DNA from: Chamaecrista fasciculata
Lineage: Eukaryota > Streptophyta > Magnoliopsida > Fabales > Fabaceae
Length of the DNA stretch: 64,000 nt
Direction of reading: 5' to 3'
Assembly (NCBI GenBank): GCA_003254925.1
Contig: QANZ01028530.1
Location: 29,833 to 93,832, forward strand
The notes beneath the pieces were generated by a model, which was not told where the DNA came from, did not search any database, and was given only the letters and a program-made list of their open reading frames with translations. Each line of letters opens with the position of its first letter. The first letter of the stretch is position 1. Positions 24,335-36,876 of the stretch are shown one piece after another. The position numbers and the translations under genes are program-made.

Positions 24335-24352
24335 AGTTTAGTGTCACATTTT

Positions 24353-25625
24353 GATATTGGATTGAAGCCAAATTTTTAAAAAAAATTACAAAAAAGGACA
24401 AAAGGAAGAAAAAAGATTAATCAAGGAATTGAATGAAGAACTAGAAATTTGCAACATCATGTGTTTGACCCTTCTTTCCTTTTTGGCATAAACACTCTTT
24501 TCTTGTAAATTTTACATCACTTTTCAATATATTCCCAATGTTTATTTATTGTTAATTTTGTCCTTGTAGTTTCACATTTTGGTTGCTTTTATCCTTTGAC
24601 TAACTTTTTTCAATAAATTAACAACAGACTTCATGGTGTTTTTTAATTTGAGTTAAAATCCACATTTCTTTTTCTATCAATTTTATATTACATGTTATTG
24701 GTTACGTAAAATCTATCGTTAATATTTGGGTAAAAGTTAGAGACAAGAATAAATTCAATCAAAATATAAGACTTTGAGGACAAAAAACTAACATTAAAGA
24801 CTCGATTGAAAGTTGATGTAAAGTTTGAGGACGAAAAGAATACTTTTACCTTTTTTTTCCCTCAAAAATCATTTTTTTTAAATCAAAGATAAGTTTCTCA
24901 TTCAACCTGAGTTCTACACATATTTTTAAAGTTGTATTTTGTTCACAAAAAATATATGAAATAAGAAATTCAGTTAGATAAATTTTGCCAAAGCTAGCTA
25001 AATTTTTAACTCAAAATACACTAAAGTTTAACACAATCTCAAAATAATTTATACGTTCACTACATGATTTTATTTCATAAAAGTCTAATATTTTCTATAT
25101 TTTATTGGAGTATTATGAAATCAAAGTATTAAAGTGAAATGAATCAAACTTGAAAGGACAAAAATAAGATTCAACCTTAAATTAAAGACAAAAATATACT
25201 TTTTTAATTGATCCAGAAATAAACTTTTGCCTTACAAAAATATTAAGACTAAGTTATATTAAGATCACCCAAGTTTTAGATTGGGGCAGAAAATACTCTT
25301 GAATTTTTTAAACTTGATAGATAGATTTCGTGAGTTCCAACTTTACTCACTTAAAACCTTAATTGAGTTTTAAAAGCTGTCAATAAATCTCCTTAATTTT
25401 CAAATAAGTTGATAAAAGCAACATAACTCTCTATTTGGATCATTGTACACCCATAAACCCACTTTTTTCAAAAGCTTAGGGGTTCTATGTGAACTAAAAG
25501 CTCAAATAGTTTATCTTTCAAATTTTGCAACTCATGAATCTTAAGCGAGTAAAGTTGAAAGCTCAAAGACTTTGTTTATTAAGTTTTAAAATTCAAGGGG
25601 TTTTAGTGTAATTTAGTCAAATATT
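24353..25625. other. Intergenic DNA, no gene recognised
   Basis: AT-rich, with several decayed pieces of 'gaggacaaaa'/'actttgaggac' type that resemble remnants of MITEs. No coding frame worth naming. Confidence 0.5.
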
Positions 25626-25629
25626 AACG

Positions 25630-26326
25630 GTCAGAGTGCAATTTAATCCTCAAACTATAGGATGAATTCTATTTTAGTCTTAAAAGTATTTTTTGTTCCA
25701 TTATAATCCTCAAAATTTCACTATTATATACAAACATGTAGGGGTGTACAAGGGACCTGGCCGTCTTGGCAACCCGGTGGACCCAGCCCGGCCCGAGGGT
25801 GTTCGGGCCAGGTCCGGGTCTAGTGTTTCTAGACCCGGCCCGTCCCGAGGTACTCTCATTTTTTTAAAAAACTATTTTTTTGAACTTTCACTATACATAT
25901 TTATATTTTATACTACTAAACATTTTTTTTAATTGTAAGAAATACATATCTATTATTATTTTTATCAATTGTATATTAAAAATATACATAAAATATATAC
26001 TTAATCTTAATTAAATCAACAAATTTTAACAATTAAGTCAAATTAAATGTCTTTATTAATAAAAGCATCATTAAATTGATCCAAAATTAATTGTTTTACC
26101 AATATATAAAATGAATAAATGATGTTTAAAAAAAAAATGGTCGGGACGGACCCGGTGGCCTGGCCTGGGTCTGTCCTGGGCCGGCCAAAAACCCGGACCG
26201 GTCTGGCCCGTGTACACCCCTACAAACATGAAACAACATTGTAAGATTGAGGACTATAAGGAGAGGAAAAAATATTTTTAGGATGGAAGTAAAATTCACT
26301 CTATAATATAAGGACTAAAATGAAAA
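25630..26326. mobile_element. Foldback MITE hosting a second MITE
   Basis: The left arm 'tgaattctattttagtcttaaaagtatttttt' type sequence (about 25663-25697) is inverse to the right arm at about 26265-26325 ('aaaaaatatttttaggatgg ... aggactaaaatga'). The arms are separated by the hAT MITE at 25739-26222. Borders are approximate. Confidence 0.55.
25739..26222. mobile_element. hAT MITE with perfect 8-bp duplication, nested
   Basis: The 484-bp element begins TAGGGGTGTACAAGGG and ends CCGTGTACACCCCTA, flanked by CAAACATG at 25731-25738 and 26223-26230. Subterminal regions are rich in 'cccggcccg' type motifs, the centre is AT-rich. No coding capacity. Confidence 0.93.
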
Positions 26327-26507
26327 TTTGACCAATATTATATTAGGGCACAATTCTCTTTCACTGTGAGTGTGAGTGGTAGAGCACGAATTCACCATTT
26401 TCTCCTTCACTCTTTCTCTCTCTCAATCTGTATCTTCCTTTTCTTTCTGTGAATCACTGAATTGTCTCTTAGTGTTGGGAAGTGAAAGCAGAAGCTGGAG
26501 GTCGACG

Positions 26508-29500
26508 ATGAGTATCAGGAAGTTGAGTGCTGAAGAGTCGAAGACGCTATACTCTCTGCTCAAAGCAGAGCAACGCCCACTCGAAGATGTCGTCACCGAT
26601 TTCAACTCCAAGATCCCTCGCCAACACCATTTCACCTTCTGCTCTTGCATCGTTTGGCTCTTGGAGGCAAGTCAACCCAATCCCTTTGTATTTTTTTACT
26701 CTTTCTCTTACATCTCGAGCGTATGGTTGTATCGTTGAGTTAATTAGGGTTCTGGGTTTTAGGAATTTAAGGCTGCTTGGCTATTTGTTCAGAAATTTAG
26801 GGTTGTGCAGTTTTGATTTTTACGATGTGACGATTGCTCAGCTGAACTGCGTGGTTTTGGACCCTTTTGTTTATTGGCCTACTAGAAGTTTTCCGTTTTG
26901 CCAAAGTGTGGATATCTTCTGAGCTATTGGAAACCAGTGTGTTCTTTTAGTTTGGGTGGTTAAATTTTGGGGAATTGTCTTTTAGAATGACTGTTGTTGT
27001 TGAAGATTCGTTGTGCTTATTATTATCTTCACCAGACCTTCACATGGAATGGAAAATGCTTATATGAGGGAAATCGAGGGGAGGTTAGGATGAAGGTATG
27101 GTTTTGCAGGAAGCATTTGAAGAGTGTTTTGGATTTCAGATGTTAAAGATGGGAATAAACAAATGTCACAGGAGCTCATATCCTTGCTTTTCTATCAATC
27201 TCTAATTCTAATCTTCCCCCCCAATGGGATATTATGGTGCTGGTATAAACCGAAATTCCGTTATGATCTAATTCTGACCGGTAATAGATACCGGGGCTTT
27301 TCAATATTTGATTGATTACAATTCTGTATATCAGGAAATTGTTTCCTACTGTCTTGATGGACCGGAGATCCGAATTGTGGATGATAAACGGAGGCTGCTG
27401 AGGCTGTTTTGAAAATTTTCGCCTCATGCTTATTGTATGTGGATCCAAGCAAATGAAGAATGAATTTCTCTTAATTGATGGGGAATTTGTGATATGGTGT
27501 TCTATTGAGATAATGACATGACAATACTTAAATTATTTTCCTATCTATTTCATATCAGGATTCCTTTTTATACTTTCTCTCCATATTTTAATGACAATTT
27601 TTTTTGAATATAGTCAAATAGAGATTTTGGCATGTGAACTATAAGCACTTCATGTTCGGTAATTTAAAAGGTGCATCTTCTTTGTCTTTTTTCCCCCAAT
27701 GTTTTTAAGTTTTTCATTTTGAGTTTCGATGGTCTTAAAAATGCCTTGTAAGTGTGTCAAGAACATTACTTCTTTGATGAGAAAAGGAATCTGTATGCTA
27801 CAGACTACAGGTTAACCTATACTATGACCAGTTATTTTTCTATCTTTCACTGGGTGATTAACATGTTATTGTTCAGCTATATTGATCCCACATCCTTTTA
27901 AGTCAAGTATTATTCTTCTGTTATTATTATTTACATTTTCTTTGTAATTTCTCTATATTTGTCGGACATTTAGTTGCCTGGAGTATTAAATATTGACTAG
28001 TAGAATTGCTCCCTTGGCAGGACAAGAAGATACTCAAACCCACTGAGTGTTTGGTTGGTTTTACAATACTCCATCAGGCTTATTCAACCCAGAAACCTTC
28101 TTCAAATCCCTTCATAAACATTATGATAAATGTAAGCATATTTTTCATTTTTTTTATATTTATAACTAGAGTTGCTTATTATCTTTCTCATAGCTTAATA
28201 GAAATAGGGAACTAGTCTACTATAGGATATTTCTTATTCTTAAAGTCGTGTTTTTATTCCTTCATAGTGCTTAATTAAGTCACCAAGTTTTTTCATGTGA
28301 AAATTTATGGTAATGGAATTAGATATGGAATGTCGAAGACTCAATTGTAATATGTATACTGCCCTATAGTTAATTTTTGTTGCATCTATAAATAATAGGA
28401 AATCAATGCACGCTATTCTTTTTTGCCTCAGCTGAATTGAGTGACTGAGGCCTTATCATTTTAATTATTTTTATATGCATTTCTTTGTTAAACTGTTTTA
28501 ACTCAAGGATATGTTAATGTTATTTTCATGTCATGTGAGTCATTGATGGTCCCTTCAGGAAATATACCCTTATATTTCACAGGTTATGCAAGCTACTGAC
28601 AGGATATTTTGTCATAGATGTAATGATTATGACTCGACCGATTTCTGATCTCTAGAATTTAAGTTTGTAAAATTCAATAATGCCATTGGGCTTAGTTTCA
28701 TTTGTTCAGGCCACCATAGTGGATTTTCTGAAAATGTCTTCCGGCAGGTTACAATTATGGTAGTTAGCAACTAACTACGAGGCACTCTGCTGATTAAGCA
28801 GCTGTCAGAAAATTACTTATTATAAGGAGTACTATTCCTATAGTATGATGATTGATGAGAACTAAGCTGTGGGTTTTAAGGTTTATCATTTAATAATCTT
28901 CTAGACTTCTAGTAGCAAAGAATAAAATCTGTTATGGCATATAGTAGTGTGTGCTTAAGTTAATTATTAGAAATTATAAATATTGCAATACATACTAAGG
29001 AAAACAAAAGTTATGTTAATTTGGTTGTTTGACTATATTACTTTAGGCTCCCTGGACTCCGTCTATGTTTATGACTTTCTTCAAAGCCTCCACTTTGTGA
29101 TTCTTAAACAAGAATTACTGGTTGGCAGAGGTGTTGTCTAAGTCATGGTTATGAATCTCAATGTATTCTACTAAGGCTTGTATACGTGAACATAAAACAG
29201 CTTGCCGATGACATCTAATTTATATCTTTATTTTGGCTTCTTTTAGTGATGTGCCTTTTGAAATTCTTTGTATTTTGAGCTATGGCACTTTTGCTAGATT
29301 AAAGCATGTAGTATTGCATTGCAAAAAGTGGAAGGAAGTTGTTTGTTTTTCTATCGTGAATTCATGAGTATGCATTTGTTTTTAGCCTAGTACTAATTTA
29401 GATTGTTCTACATTTTTGTTCGTTTTCTTTTATCGATTGTTATGAGTATTTCTCTCGTAGTCTTTGTGATGTAATTTCGTTGTGACTGCTGAGATAAAGA

Positions 29501-32500
29501 TAATGTCTAATTAAACAGGCTGCTTGCGATGATGTAGCTGAAAAATTTGAGAGGGCGTTTATTGTGCAGCTATTGGGCATTGATGGTTCAACCAATGGAA
29601 GAGAGGTTATATTCTTTATGCATTTTCCTGCCAACTTTAGTGAGATGCATTGTTTGTCACTTTATCTTATCATCTCATGTAACTTCTTTTCTGTTCATTA
29701 TAGTTCTCATTTGTCTTCATATGGATTGTTTAACACTGCCGTCAGCTTAAACAAGCTACAATGTCTTTGACAAAAATCTTGGACGATGTTTATAATCTTT
29801 TTATCAGGCATTAGCTAGCTTTATAATCGTTTATCAGGCATTTGCAACAAATTCAACTGGTTAAGTCTAGAGGTTTTAAATGAAACAGGGCGAGTAAGAA
29901 TTTTAGGCAGTATGCTTTGCTTGCAGTAAGTTGGTATCTATAGTTGTAGTATTGAAATATTTAGCCTATCCTTTTATTACATTGCTTGGGACACAGCTTT
30001 TAAAGAGGGTTTGTTTGACTGGTTGGCAATCAGAGGAATGCTGGTTCTTTCATATTGATGGAATCTCTTGCAGCTTGTTATGTCTGCCCCTTTTTTTGTG
30101 TGTTGGATAATCTTTTATCATGTCCTCGTGGGCAATGACATTTCTTGTTATCTTACTCTCCTAGCAATGGGGTTACACACTCTGTTGGTCTGACATGCAT
30201 GCTTGGTGTGTTTCCAGTATTTTATCCTGTGGTTAAATTTACTTTTTTTTCCTTCATTTTGAATCTAAATTGTAGTGGGTAAATATCAAGTTGAAAGTGC
30301 ATGGCATCATATGTTTGTTGTATTGTGCACAGTTGCTTCATAGCTTCATCCTTTATTCTTGTAGAGATGTTTATCTAACATATTTGGAATTTCTGATATC
30401 TTTTTCTCTTGGCTCGAGGTTTGCAGTTTCTTAAGCAGTCTGCTGCAGATTATGTGAAAGGATTTGATCAATCATTGCATGTATGNAGTAATTTGAACTT
30501 AATTATTTCCTCACTTGAGTGTTATATGTTATTTATCATGCATGCTGCTTGAACTGAAGTAATTAGAATGTTATTAGATGCTTGAACTGATAGTGATGAA
30601 GAAGCCTAATTTGATTTCTTTTGTCATTTGGTTTGCTTTGTCAATGTTTAATATTTTTGTATACTTTTGGTGTAGTATTGAAATATTTAGCCTATCCTTT
30701 TATTACATTGCTTGGAACACAACTTTTAAAGAGGGTTTGTTTGACTGGTTGGCAATCAGAGGAATGCTGGTTCTTTCGTATTGATGGAATCTCTTGCAGC
30801 TTGTTATGTCTGCCTCTTTTTTTGTGTGTTGGATAATCTTTTATCATGTCCTCGTGGGCAATGACATTTCTTGTTATCTTACTCTCCTAGCAATGGGGTT
30901 ACACACTCTGTTGGTTTGACATGCATGCTTGGTGTGTTTCCAGTATTTTATCCTGTGGTTAAATTTACTTTTTTTTTCCTTCATTTTGAATCTAAATTGT
31001 ATTGTGTAGTAGGTTTACTGTCAAATCTTTCGATGGAAAGGTTAGTTCCTCACTGGATCAGACCTCTTCCTCCACGGCTACCAGTACAGGATGGGGAGGT
31101 ACTGCATTGAATGTGCAATATCTTATTTCTGGTGATTAATGATTTAAACTGATTACTCTTGGGATGCCTTTTGTTTTCTTTCAGCTAGTTTGGCTCAACT
31201 CTCATGACAATCATGAACTTCAGTGGGACTATGGTATGTGTGTCGATACCAGTAGAGGGGCAGCAGTTAGGGACTTAATTGCAAAAGCTCTGAAGGGAGC
31301 ACTTGCACCTTCCCAACAAGAGGTGATTCTGTTTTGAACTTGGATTCTCTCATTAGTCTTTATTGGCACTTGGCCAATCGGTACTGAGTGCTATATCTGT
31401 TGTTAATTATTTATGTATAACTAATGTCTCTCACAACTAATCACAAATTTATGCTAGTATTTTGTCTTCTGGTTTTGCATATATTACTCTGATTCAATAT
31501 TTGTCCCATGAATTCACAGTTTTTCTTAAGATTAGCAATTTTGTATCTGTGGATATGGGACACTGAAAGATCTGTTGTCAGTCAATCAGAGCCATTAGTA
31601 CCAAACTAAGAGAATATGCCTTAGAAATTCTGGCCAGATCATCTGATTTTTATCACAGAAAATTCAGGATTTACTTGTATTTTCTACCTAACATAATCAC
31701 AGATTGCTTGTTGCAACTTGCATCAGTTTTCTATGTGAAATGTGGTACCTGTGCCTTTGTTCTATATTACTTTCACTGATAAAGAATCAGATGTTTTTTT
31801 CTTTTCTTGTCCAGCAAGTTCTGGTGGAGTTAGCAAATGATCCAAAGCTTGTATATCACTGTGGATTGACACCAAGAAAGTTGCCAGTAGGTGTTCCTGT
31901 AATGTGTGATTGTTAGGGCAAATCTTGAAACTAGTTAGGTTTTGATTTTTATTCTTGTTACGTTGATCAGGAACTGGTGGAAAACAATCCCCTTATCGCA
32001 GTTGAAGTTCTCACTAAATTAATAAACTCTCCAGAAATTGCAGAGTATGCATGCATTTGTCTCTTGATATACTACCTGATCTCTGTTTTCTTAGTTGATA
32101 AATCAACCAATCTCATTTATTTTCCTCATTTCTACTTGCTTATTTATGTATAGGTACTTCACAGTACTTGTCAATATGGACATGAGTCTTCACTCAATGG
32201 AAGTTGTGAACAGGCTTACGACAGCAGTTGAACTTCCGGCTGAGTTCATTCACATGTACATAACTAATTGTATATCATCCTGTGTGAACATCAAGGTGCC
32301 TCCGTGAACTTTTCATTTTCTGCAGAACCTAAACACTCCTTTTGCACAAAAGAAAATCTGTATGCTGAGTATGAAATACTTCTGTACTAGTTTTGAGTTG
32401 CTGTGGTCCTGTTCTATTCAAATATATCATAGGATCTGGAGGGATATGGGATTTGGATACCAAAAGTCCCATACCTAAATATATTCTTAATAGGCTCCTC

Positions 32501-34514
32501 AGTACTTGGAAATTTAAATATAATAGTCACTTACTAAATGTTGCCTTGGGTCATTATTGAAAAGATGTTAGGCTTCCTATCTTGTCGGTAACTGCCCTCT
32601 GCTGGACATTTATGTGGCAGTTTGAACTTGTCATGAGATTTGGCACTTGTATAATGTCTGTTTGAACTTACTTCACAATATTATTTTACAACCTTCAAAG
32701 ATTCAACAGTTATGAGGAATTTTTCTCTTATCTGCATAAGAAAATTGGTCTACATTTCCTGATTGTGAATGCCTTTATATTGTAAAGTTTTACAGCTTCT
32801 GTATGTTTGTGTTTGGCAATGGTATGGTGCATCTGCATGAATTATGGCCATAGAAATATACAAGTTCAACTCGATCATTCTTCCTTTTTCTTTCTTTTTA
32901 TGCATGTGTCCTGGGTCCTGTAGGCAGAGTGCTTCCTATTAATTTTGCACAATTTTTACTTTATTGCTGTGCGAATAATAAACTCTTAAGCATCTAATCT
33001 TTCTCCCAGGATAAGTACATGCAAAACAGGCTTGTGAGACTTGTATGCGTTTTTCTACAGAGCCTTATTCGAAATAACATTATTAACGGTGAGTTGACTC
33101 AGTTTTGCTCTAAATTCTTGTATATCAAAGCCATTTGAGTAAATATCTCTCACCAAGTGTAGATGAGTTGTTGCATTGATGTCTGCCAACATCTAATCAA
33201 ATTCTCATAGACTGAGGAAAATATTGATAATATTTTCCTTTGCATACTGATGCAGCATTTCAAATATAATTTCAATCTGTAGATAGCATAATCTATGTCC
33301 TGATAACTGGCCACTCGGAAAGGGGGGAAAAGTTTTACTATTTCACATGTGATTTCAAGTATGCTGATTAACTGCTAGTTCTGCTTTTGGAAAATTGTAG
33401 CATTAAGTATGATGTCTGTGTAAATTTTATGATGAAACATGTTTAAAATATGTTTAAATTGAGGTTATTTAGAATTGTTGAGTGATAGTAATTGAAAGTT
33501 TAGGAGATCTGTCTATCAACTTGTTTGGAACCTCAAGGGATATGTCTGTCAACTTTTACAATTTAAGGGTCCTAAGTGATCGAAGTTGAATGCTCAGTCT
33601 ATATTTTTGTTAACTTTTAAATTTTAGGAGTTTCTTGTGCACCTTGCTTAAAACTTAGAGGTCCTAAATGTATTTTAGCCTTTTTTTTTTTACTTTTTTA
33701 AACCTCCTCCTGTGTTGGGAAGATCTAGAAACATAGATGGAGGGTTTTGGAGGATTTTAGAGGTTGGTAGGAAAGCCATCAGTCTTCTCTAGTAAAACTC
33801 TAAAACAAGGAGCCAGCATTGGACTATTATAATTTCGTTTGGAAAAGCAGCCAATGTGTCCCATGCGTGTGTATCATGATATTTTTCCATTCTATGCTGA
33901 ATCGTGAAATCAAAATCATCGCTTGAATTTGTTGGGCCTCACTTATGATTTGAGAGGAGAGAAAAATCTCTATGACATAATCTATGGTAGCTGAGAAGAG
34001 TCTGTATTTTTCAGGAAGAGATCTGTCTTCTAGGTGTTTAATCATAGAATATTAATTCCATGGTCAAGATTAATTTAAGAAATCTGAATATTTGCATTTT
34101 TGTTATAATTGCTTTATGTTTTCAATTATGAAACAAAACATTCATTTGCAAAATGTCTAAAGGAATGCTTGAATTTTTGTTTTATACTGAACTCAGCATG
34201 ATTGGTCTCCTTTTGGTTGGTCATTCTGTTTGCTTCCGGTTTGGTTCTAACTGTTCTTTTTACAGTTTTTAATCAAACCTTTTCAGCTTCTCGGAACTCC
34301 TTATTGTTCATTTTTTGCTTGCTTTGAATTCAGTTTTGAACATTGTTTTACTGATGCATTGATAAAGTGAATATAGCAGCATGTTACTGATGTTTATTAA
34401 TGATTCAATCTTGCAGTCAAAGATCTTTTTATTGAAGTTCAAGCATTCTGCATCGAGTTTTCAAGGATCAGAGAGGCTGCTGCATTGTTTAGGCTTCTTA
34501 AGTCATTGGAATGA
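26508..34514 (+). CDS. CNOT11: CCR4-NOT transcription complex subunit 11 (CNOT11); central exon absent from assembly
   Basis: Exons, from splice sites and frame: 26508-26666, 28021-28131, 29519-29605, 30427-30480, about 31010-31098, 31185-31322, 31815-31886, 31971-32044, 32154-32295, 33010-33088, 34417-34514. The product starts [19 protein letters not shown] and ends FRLLKSLE. Conserved CNOT11 stretches include [75 protein letters not shown] and [20 protein letters not shown]11 is a component of the cytoplasmic mRNA deadenylase complex, known in animals to dock with CNOT10 on CNOT1. Intron 1 has a GC donor (GAG|GCAAGT); all others are GT-AG. Visible exons give about 367 residues; plant homologues are, from memory, near 440. 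The segment between FDQSLH and GLLSNLS is missing, and direct joining of exons 4 and 5 would be out of frame. The start Met is the first in frame after the leader. Confidence 0.93.
29945..31001 (+). repeat. Direct duplication of a 330-bp intron segment around CNOT11 exon 4
   Basis: 29945-30274 and 30671-31001 are nearly identical (both start 'tgtagtattgaaatattt' and end 'gaatctaaattgta'). Exon 4 lies between them. The second copy ends only 8 bases before exon 5. A single N stands at 30486, six bases after exon 4. Confidence 0.92.
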
Positions 34515-35169
34515 TTGTGATTTGATCACCCTAATCTATCTTGCCCTTTCAAGTCTTTTAATGTTGTAGATAATAATGTATATCTTTCATAGATCTTTTT
34601 AGCGCTGGGGGTACTCATTTTCATTTTATGAACAATAAAGATGTCAGTTTTCACTTTTGAGTTTGTTATTTTGTATTCCAATTTCTAATTATAGGAAGTC
34701 CAGAAATTGGATCTGGGTTTTTCTCATGGGAGGTAACCCATAACATTATCACTTTACTTCTGTCTCATCATTTATATTCAACTAGAAGTAAATCAACATT
34801 TAAAATCAATGTCATATTGGATGGCATATGAAATCTTCTATGTAGATTGTGAAAAATTATAAACTGATGCAGTAAAATGATTATTCCTGATTTTATTTAG
34901 TGATGATATCTTTTAAACGTGTCTATTTATTTGCAAGGACGTGATTAAACTGAGTGTTGTATGATATCTTTTTATGAAAGTATTATCAGTGATGGAAACC
35001 AAAGAATCTTTTCTTTTTTGGAATTAAACAAAGGATCCTTCGAGTAAAGGCTCCAAGTTTTATTTTCATTTTCTTAGGCCTCAATGTATTTTGATTTCTT
35101 TTTTCTATTGAGATAGAAAGGTATTTTGATTTCTGTCACACTTTTCTTTGGATCATTGAAAATGAATGT
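34515..35169. other. CNOT11 3' flank, no further gene
   Basis: AT-rich sequence after the stop codon. 'aataaagatg' at 34627 could act as a polyadenylation signal about 115 bases after the stop. No other coding region. Confidence 0.45.
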
Positions 35170-35265
35170 AATAATGGATATTGTATGGGAATAAGGACTA
35201 ACACTCGCGTTAGGTGTTTTGTCCATTCTTGTCTCTAGAAAAAAAAAATAAATAATGGATATTGT
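35170..35265 (+). mobile_element. Short retroposed fragment with 15-bp TSD and A tail
   Basis: A 66-bp insert (35185-35250), reading 'tgttttgtccattcttgtc' and ending in a run of A, is bounded by AATAATGGATATTGT at 35170-35184 and 35251-35265. This is the signature of LINE-driven insertion of a strongly 5'-truncated retroposon. The source family is not recognised. Confidence 0.8.
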
Positions 35266-35631
35266 GCTTCTCAATGAAATCATTATTTAATGAGAAAATA
35301 AAAATTCTATTTTAGGTATAAGAGTGATTTTTAATTTATTTTTTCAAAGATTATTGTTGTCATCTTTAACGAGTAAATTTTCTTTCACAGTTATTTTAAA
35401 TACTTCTTTTTTAAAATGAATATTTAAATTCATATAATGTTACTCTTGTACTAAAATTTTATGTCGTCCATTTTAGTTGTGTTACACACTTGCACCCTCT
35501 CTACCAAAAGTATTTTTTTTGGTTAACACATTATATTGGGAATGCAAGTACGATGGACGCTAAAAAAATTGCAATGCTTCGTCTTTTCTTTTTTCCCTTC
35601 TGTTTCTTTTGTAAATATCTTCCCTTATTTC

Positions 35632-36205
35632 GAAGGTTATTAAAATCGAATCGGATGTTGAACTGGTTGAGGTAGCGATTTAAGGTTCAATGATTCAATC
35701 GGGGTCTAACCGGGATCGCACCGTTGACAAATAAATAAATTAAAAATAATAAAAAAATCTATATATGATAAAATTTTAATTCAAATATTCATAATTAAGT
35801 TACAAAATACAATTATAACATTAACATATTAATACAATTTTCATAAATTAACATGAATTAATATAGAGATAATCAATTTTTATAATTTTCATCAATATAA
35901 TATCATCAAGTAATATTTTATGATTACTTTTTCTATCAAATTTTGGTTCATAATCAACATTCTCTAAGATTTGATCCATAATTATGAAAAAAAAGGACCA
36001 AAAAAATCAAAACAGAAAAAAGAAAATAAAAAAACAAATCAGGACTGGTTCATCCGGTTCAGGCCGGTTTCACCGTTTTTTGACCGGTTCCCTCCGGTTT
36101 AGGCCGGTTCTGTGTCCAGCCGATTATTAGGACGACTCGGACCGGCCTAGTGTTCGGTTCCTGGTTCAACCGGTCGGACCGGCCGGTCCGATTTTAATAA
36201 CCCTG
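35632..36205. mobile_element. MITE with 'ggttattaaaatcg' termini and CCGG-rich arms
   Basis: Left end 'aaggttattaaaatcgaatcgg' is inverse to right end 'ccgattttaataaccctg'. Flanks 'cttatttcg' and 'cttattttt' may be a worn 9-bp duplication as for Mutator-type elements. Internal part near the right end has many 'ccggttc' repeats. No coding capacity. Confidence 0.68.
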
Positions 36206-36369
36206 CTTATTTTTGAAGTAAAAAATAGTCATCAAAATGGCCAATCACGTCCAAGAAATAGTCTTCTATAGTTTAAACAATGTGTTCTTACCATTTGATT
36301 TGGTTACTGTTAAATCATATATAGAATCACATCCTGAAAGTTAAATGGTATATTTTTTGGGATGCAAAT

Positions 36370-36698
36370 TGATATGAGTCCTACATTGGGTGGTTAGGTG
36401 AAAGTAAAACACTATATAAGATCTTGGGCTCTCCAACTTTAACAACTAGCTTTTGGGGTGTGATTCTCCTAAGGGCTTATATATTCGTATCAATTGGTGT
36501 TTTCATTGAGAGCCGATCAACACGGAACCTCTAAGTTGCCCCTTCCGTATCCATTGGCTCTCAATGAAAGCACCAATTGATATGAGTAAGTATAAACTTT
36601 TAGGAAAACTATACTAAAAGTTAGCCGTTGAAGTTAGAAAACCTAAGGTCTTATATAGGGTTTTACCTTCGCTAACCATCGATGTGAGACTCCTATCA
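36370..36698. mobile_element. TRIM-type element with its two LTRs in inverted orientation
   Basis: The LTR at 36370-36492 reads TGATATGAGTCC...CGTATCA on the plus strand, with 'actatataaga' as TATA region, and is followed by 'attggtgttttcattgagagc'. A second LTR at 36578-36698 with the adjoining 'gctctcaatgaaagcaccaat' is in the opposite direction. The LTRs are related to those of the TRIM at 40353-40781. Flanks CAAAT and CAGAT form a 5-bp duplication with one difference. A normal LTR element has direct repeats, so this copy is rearranged. Confidence 0.75.
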
Positions 36699-36876
36699 CA
36701 GATCGCCTGGACTTATTTCTAGCAAGACTCACTCATGATTTTCTTTCATTTTATAATCCAAAGAATGTAATTATATATTATTATTAATAATGTGTGTATA
36801 TATATCTTCCATGAAATATGTTTGTTTATAAAATACTTTTTTTTGGTCGAAAAAAGAGTGATGCTTATAATAATAA

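Noticed and set aside
26527-26922. Alternative frames over CNOT11 exon 1 and intron 1
   Set aside because: The exon model with GC donor and matching downstream exons explains the region better.
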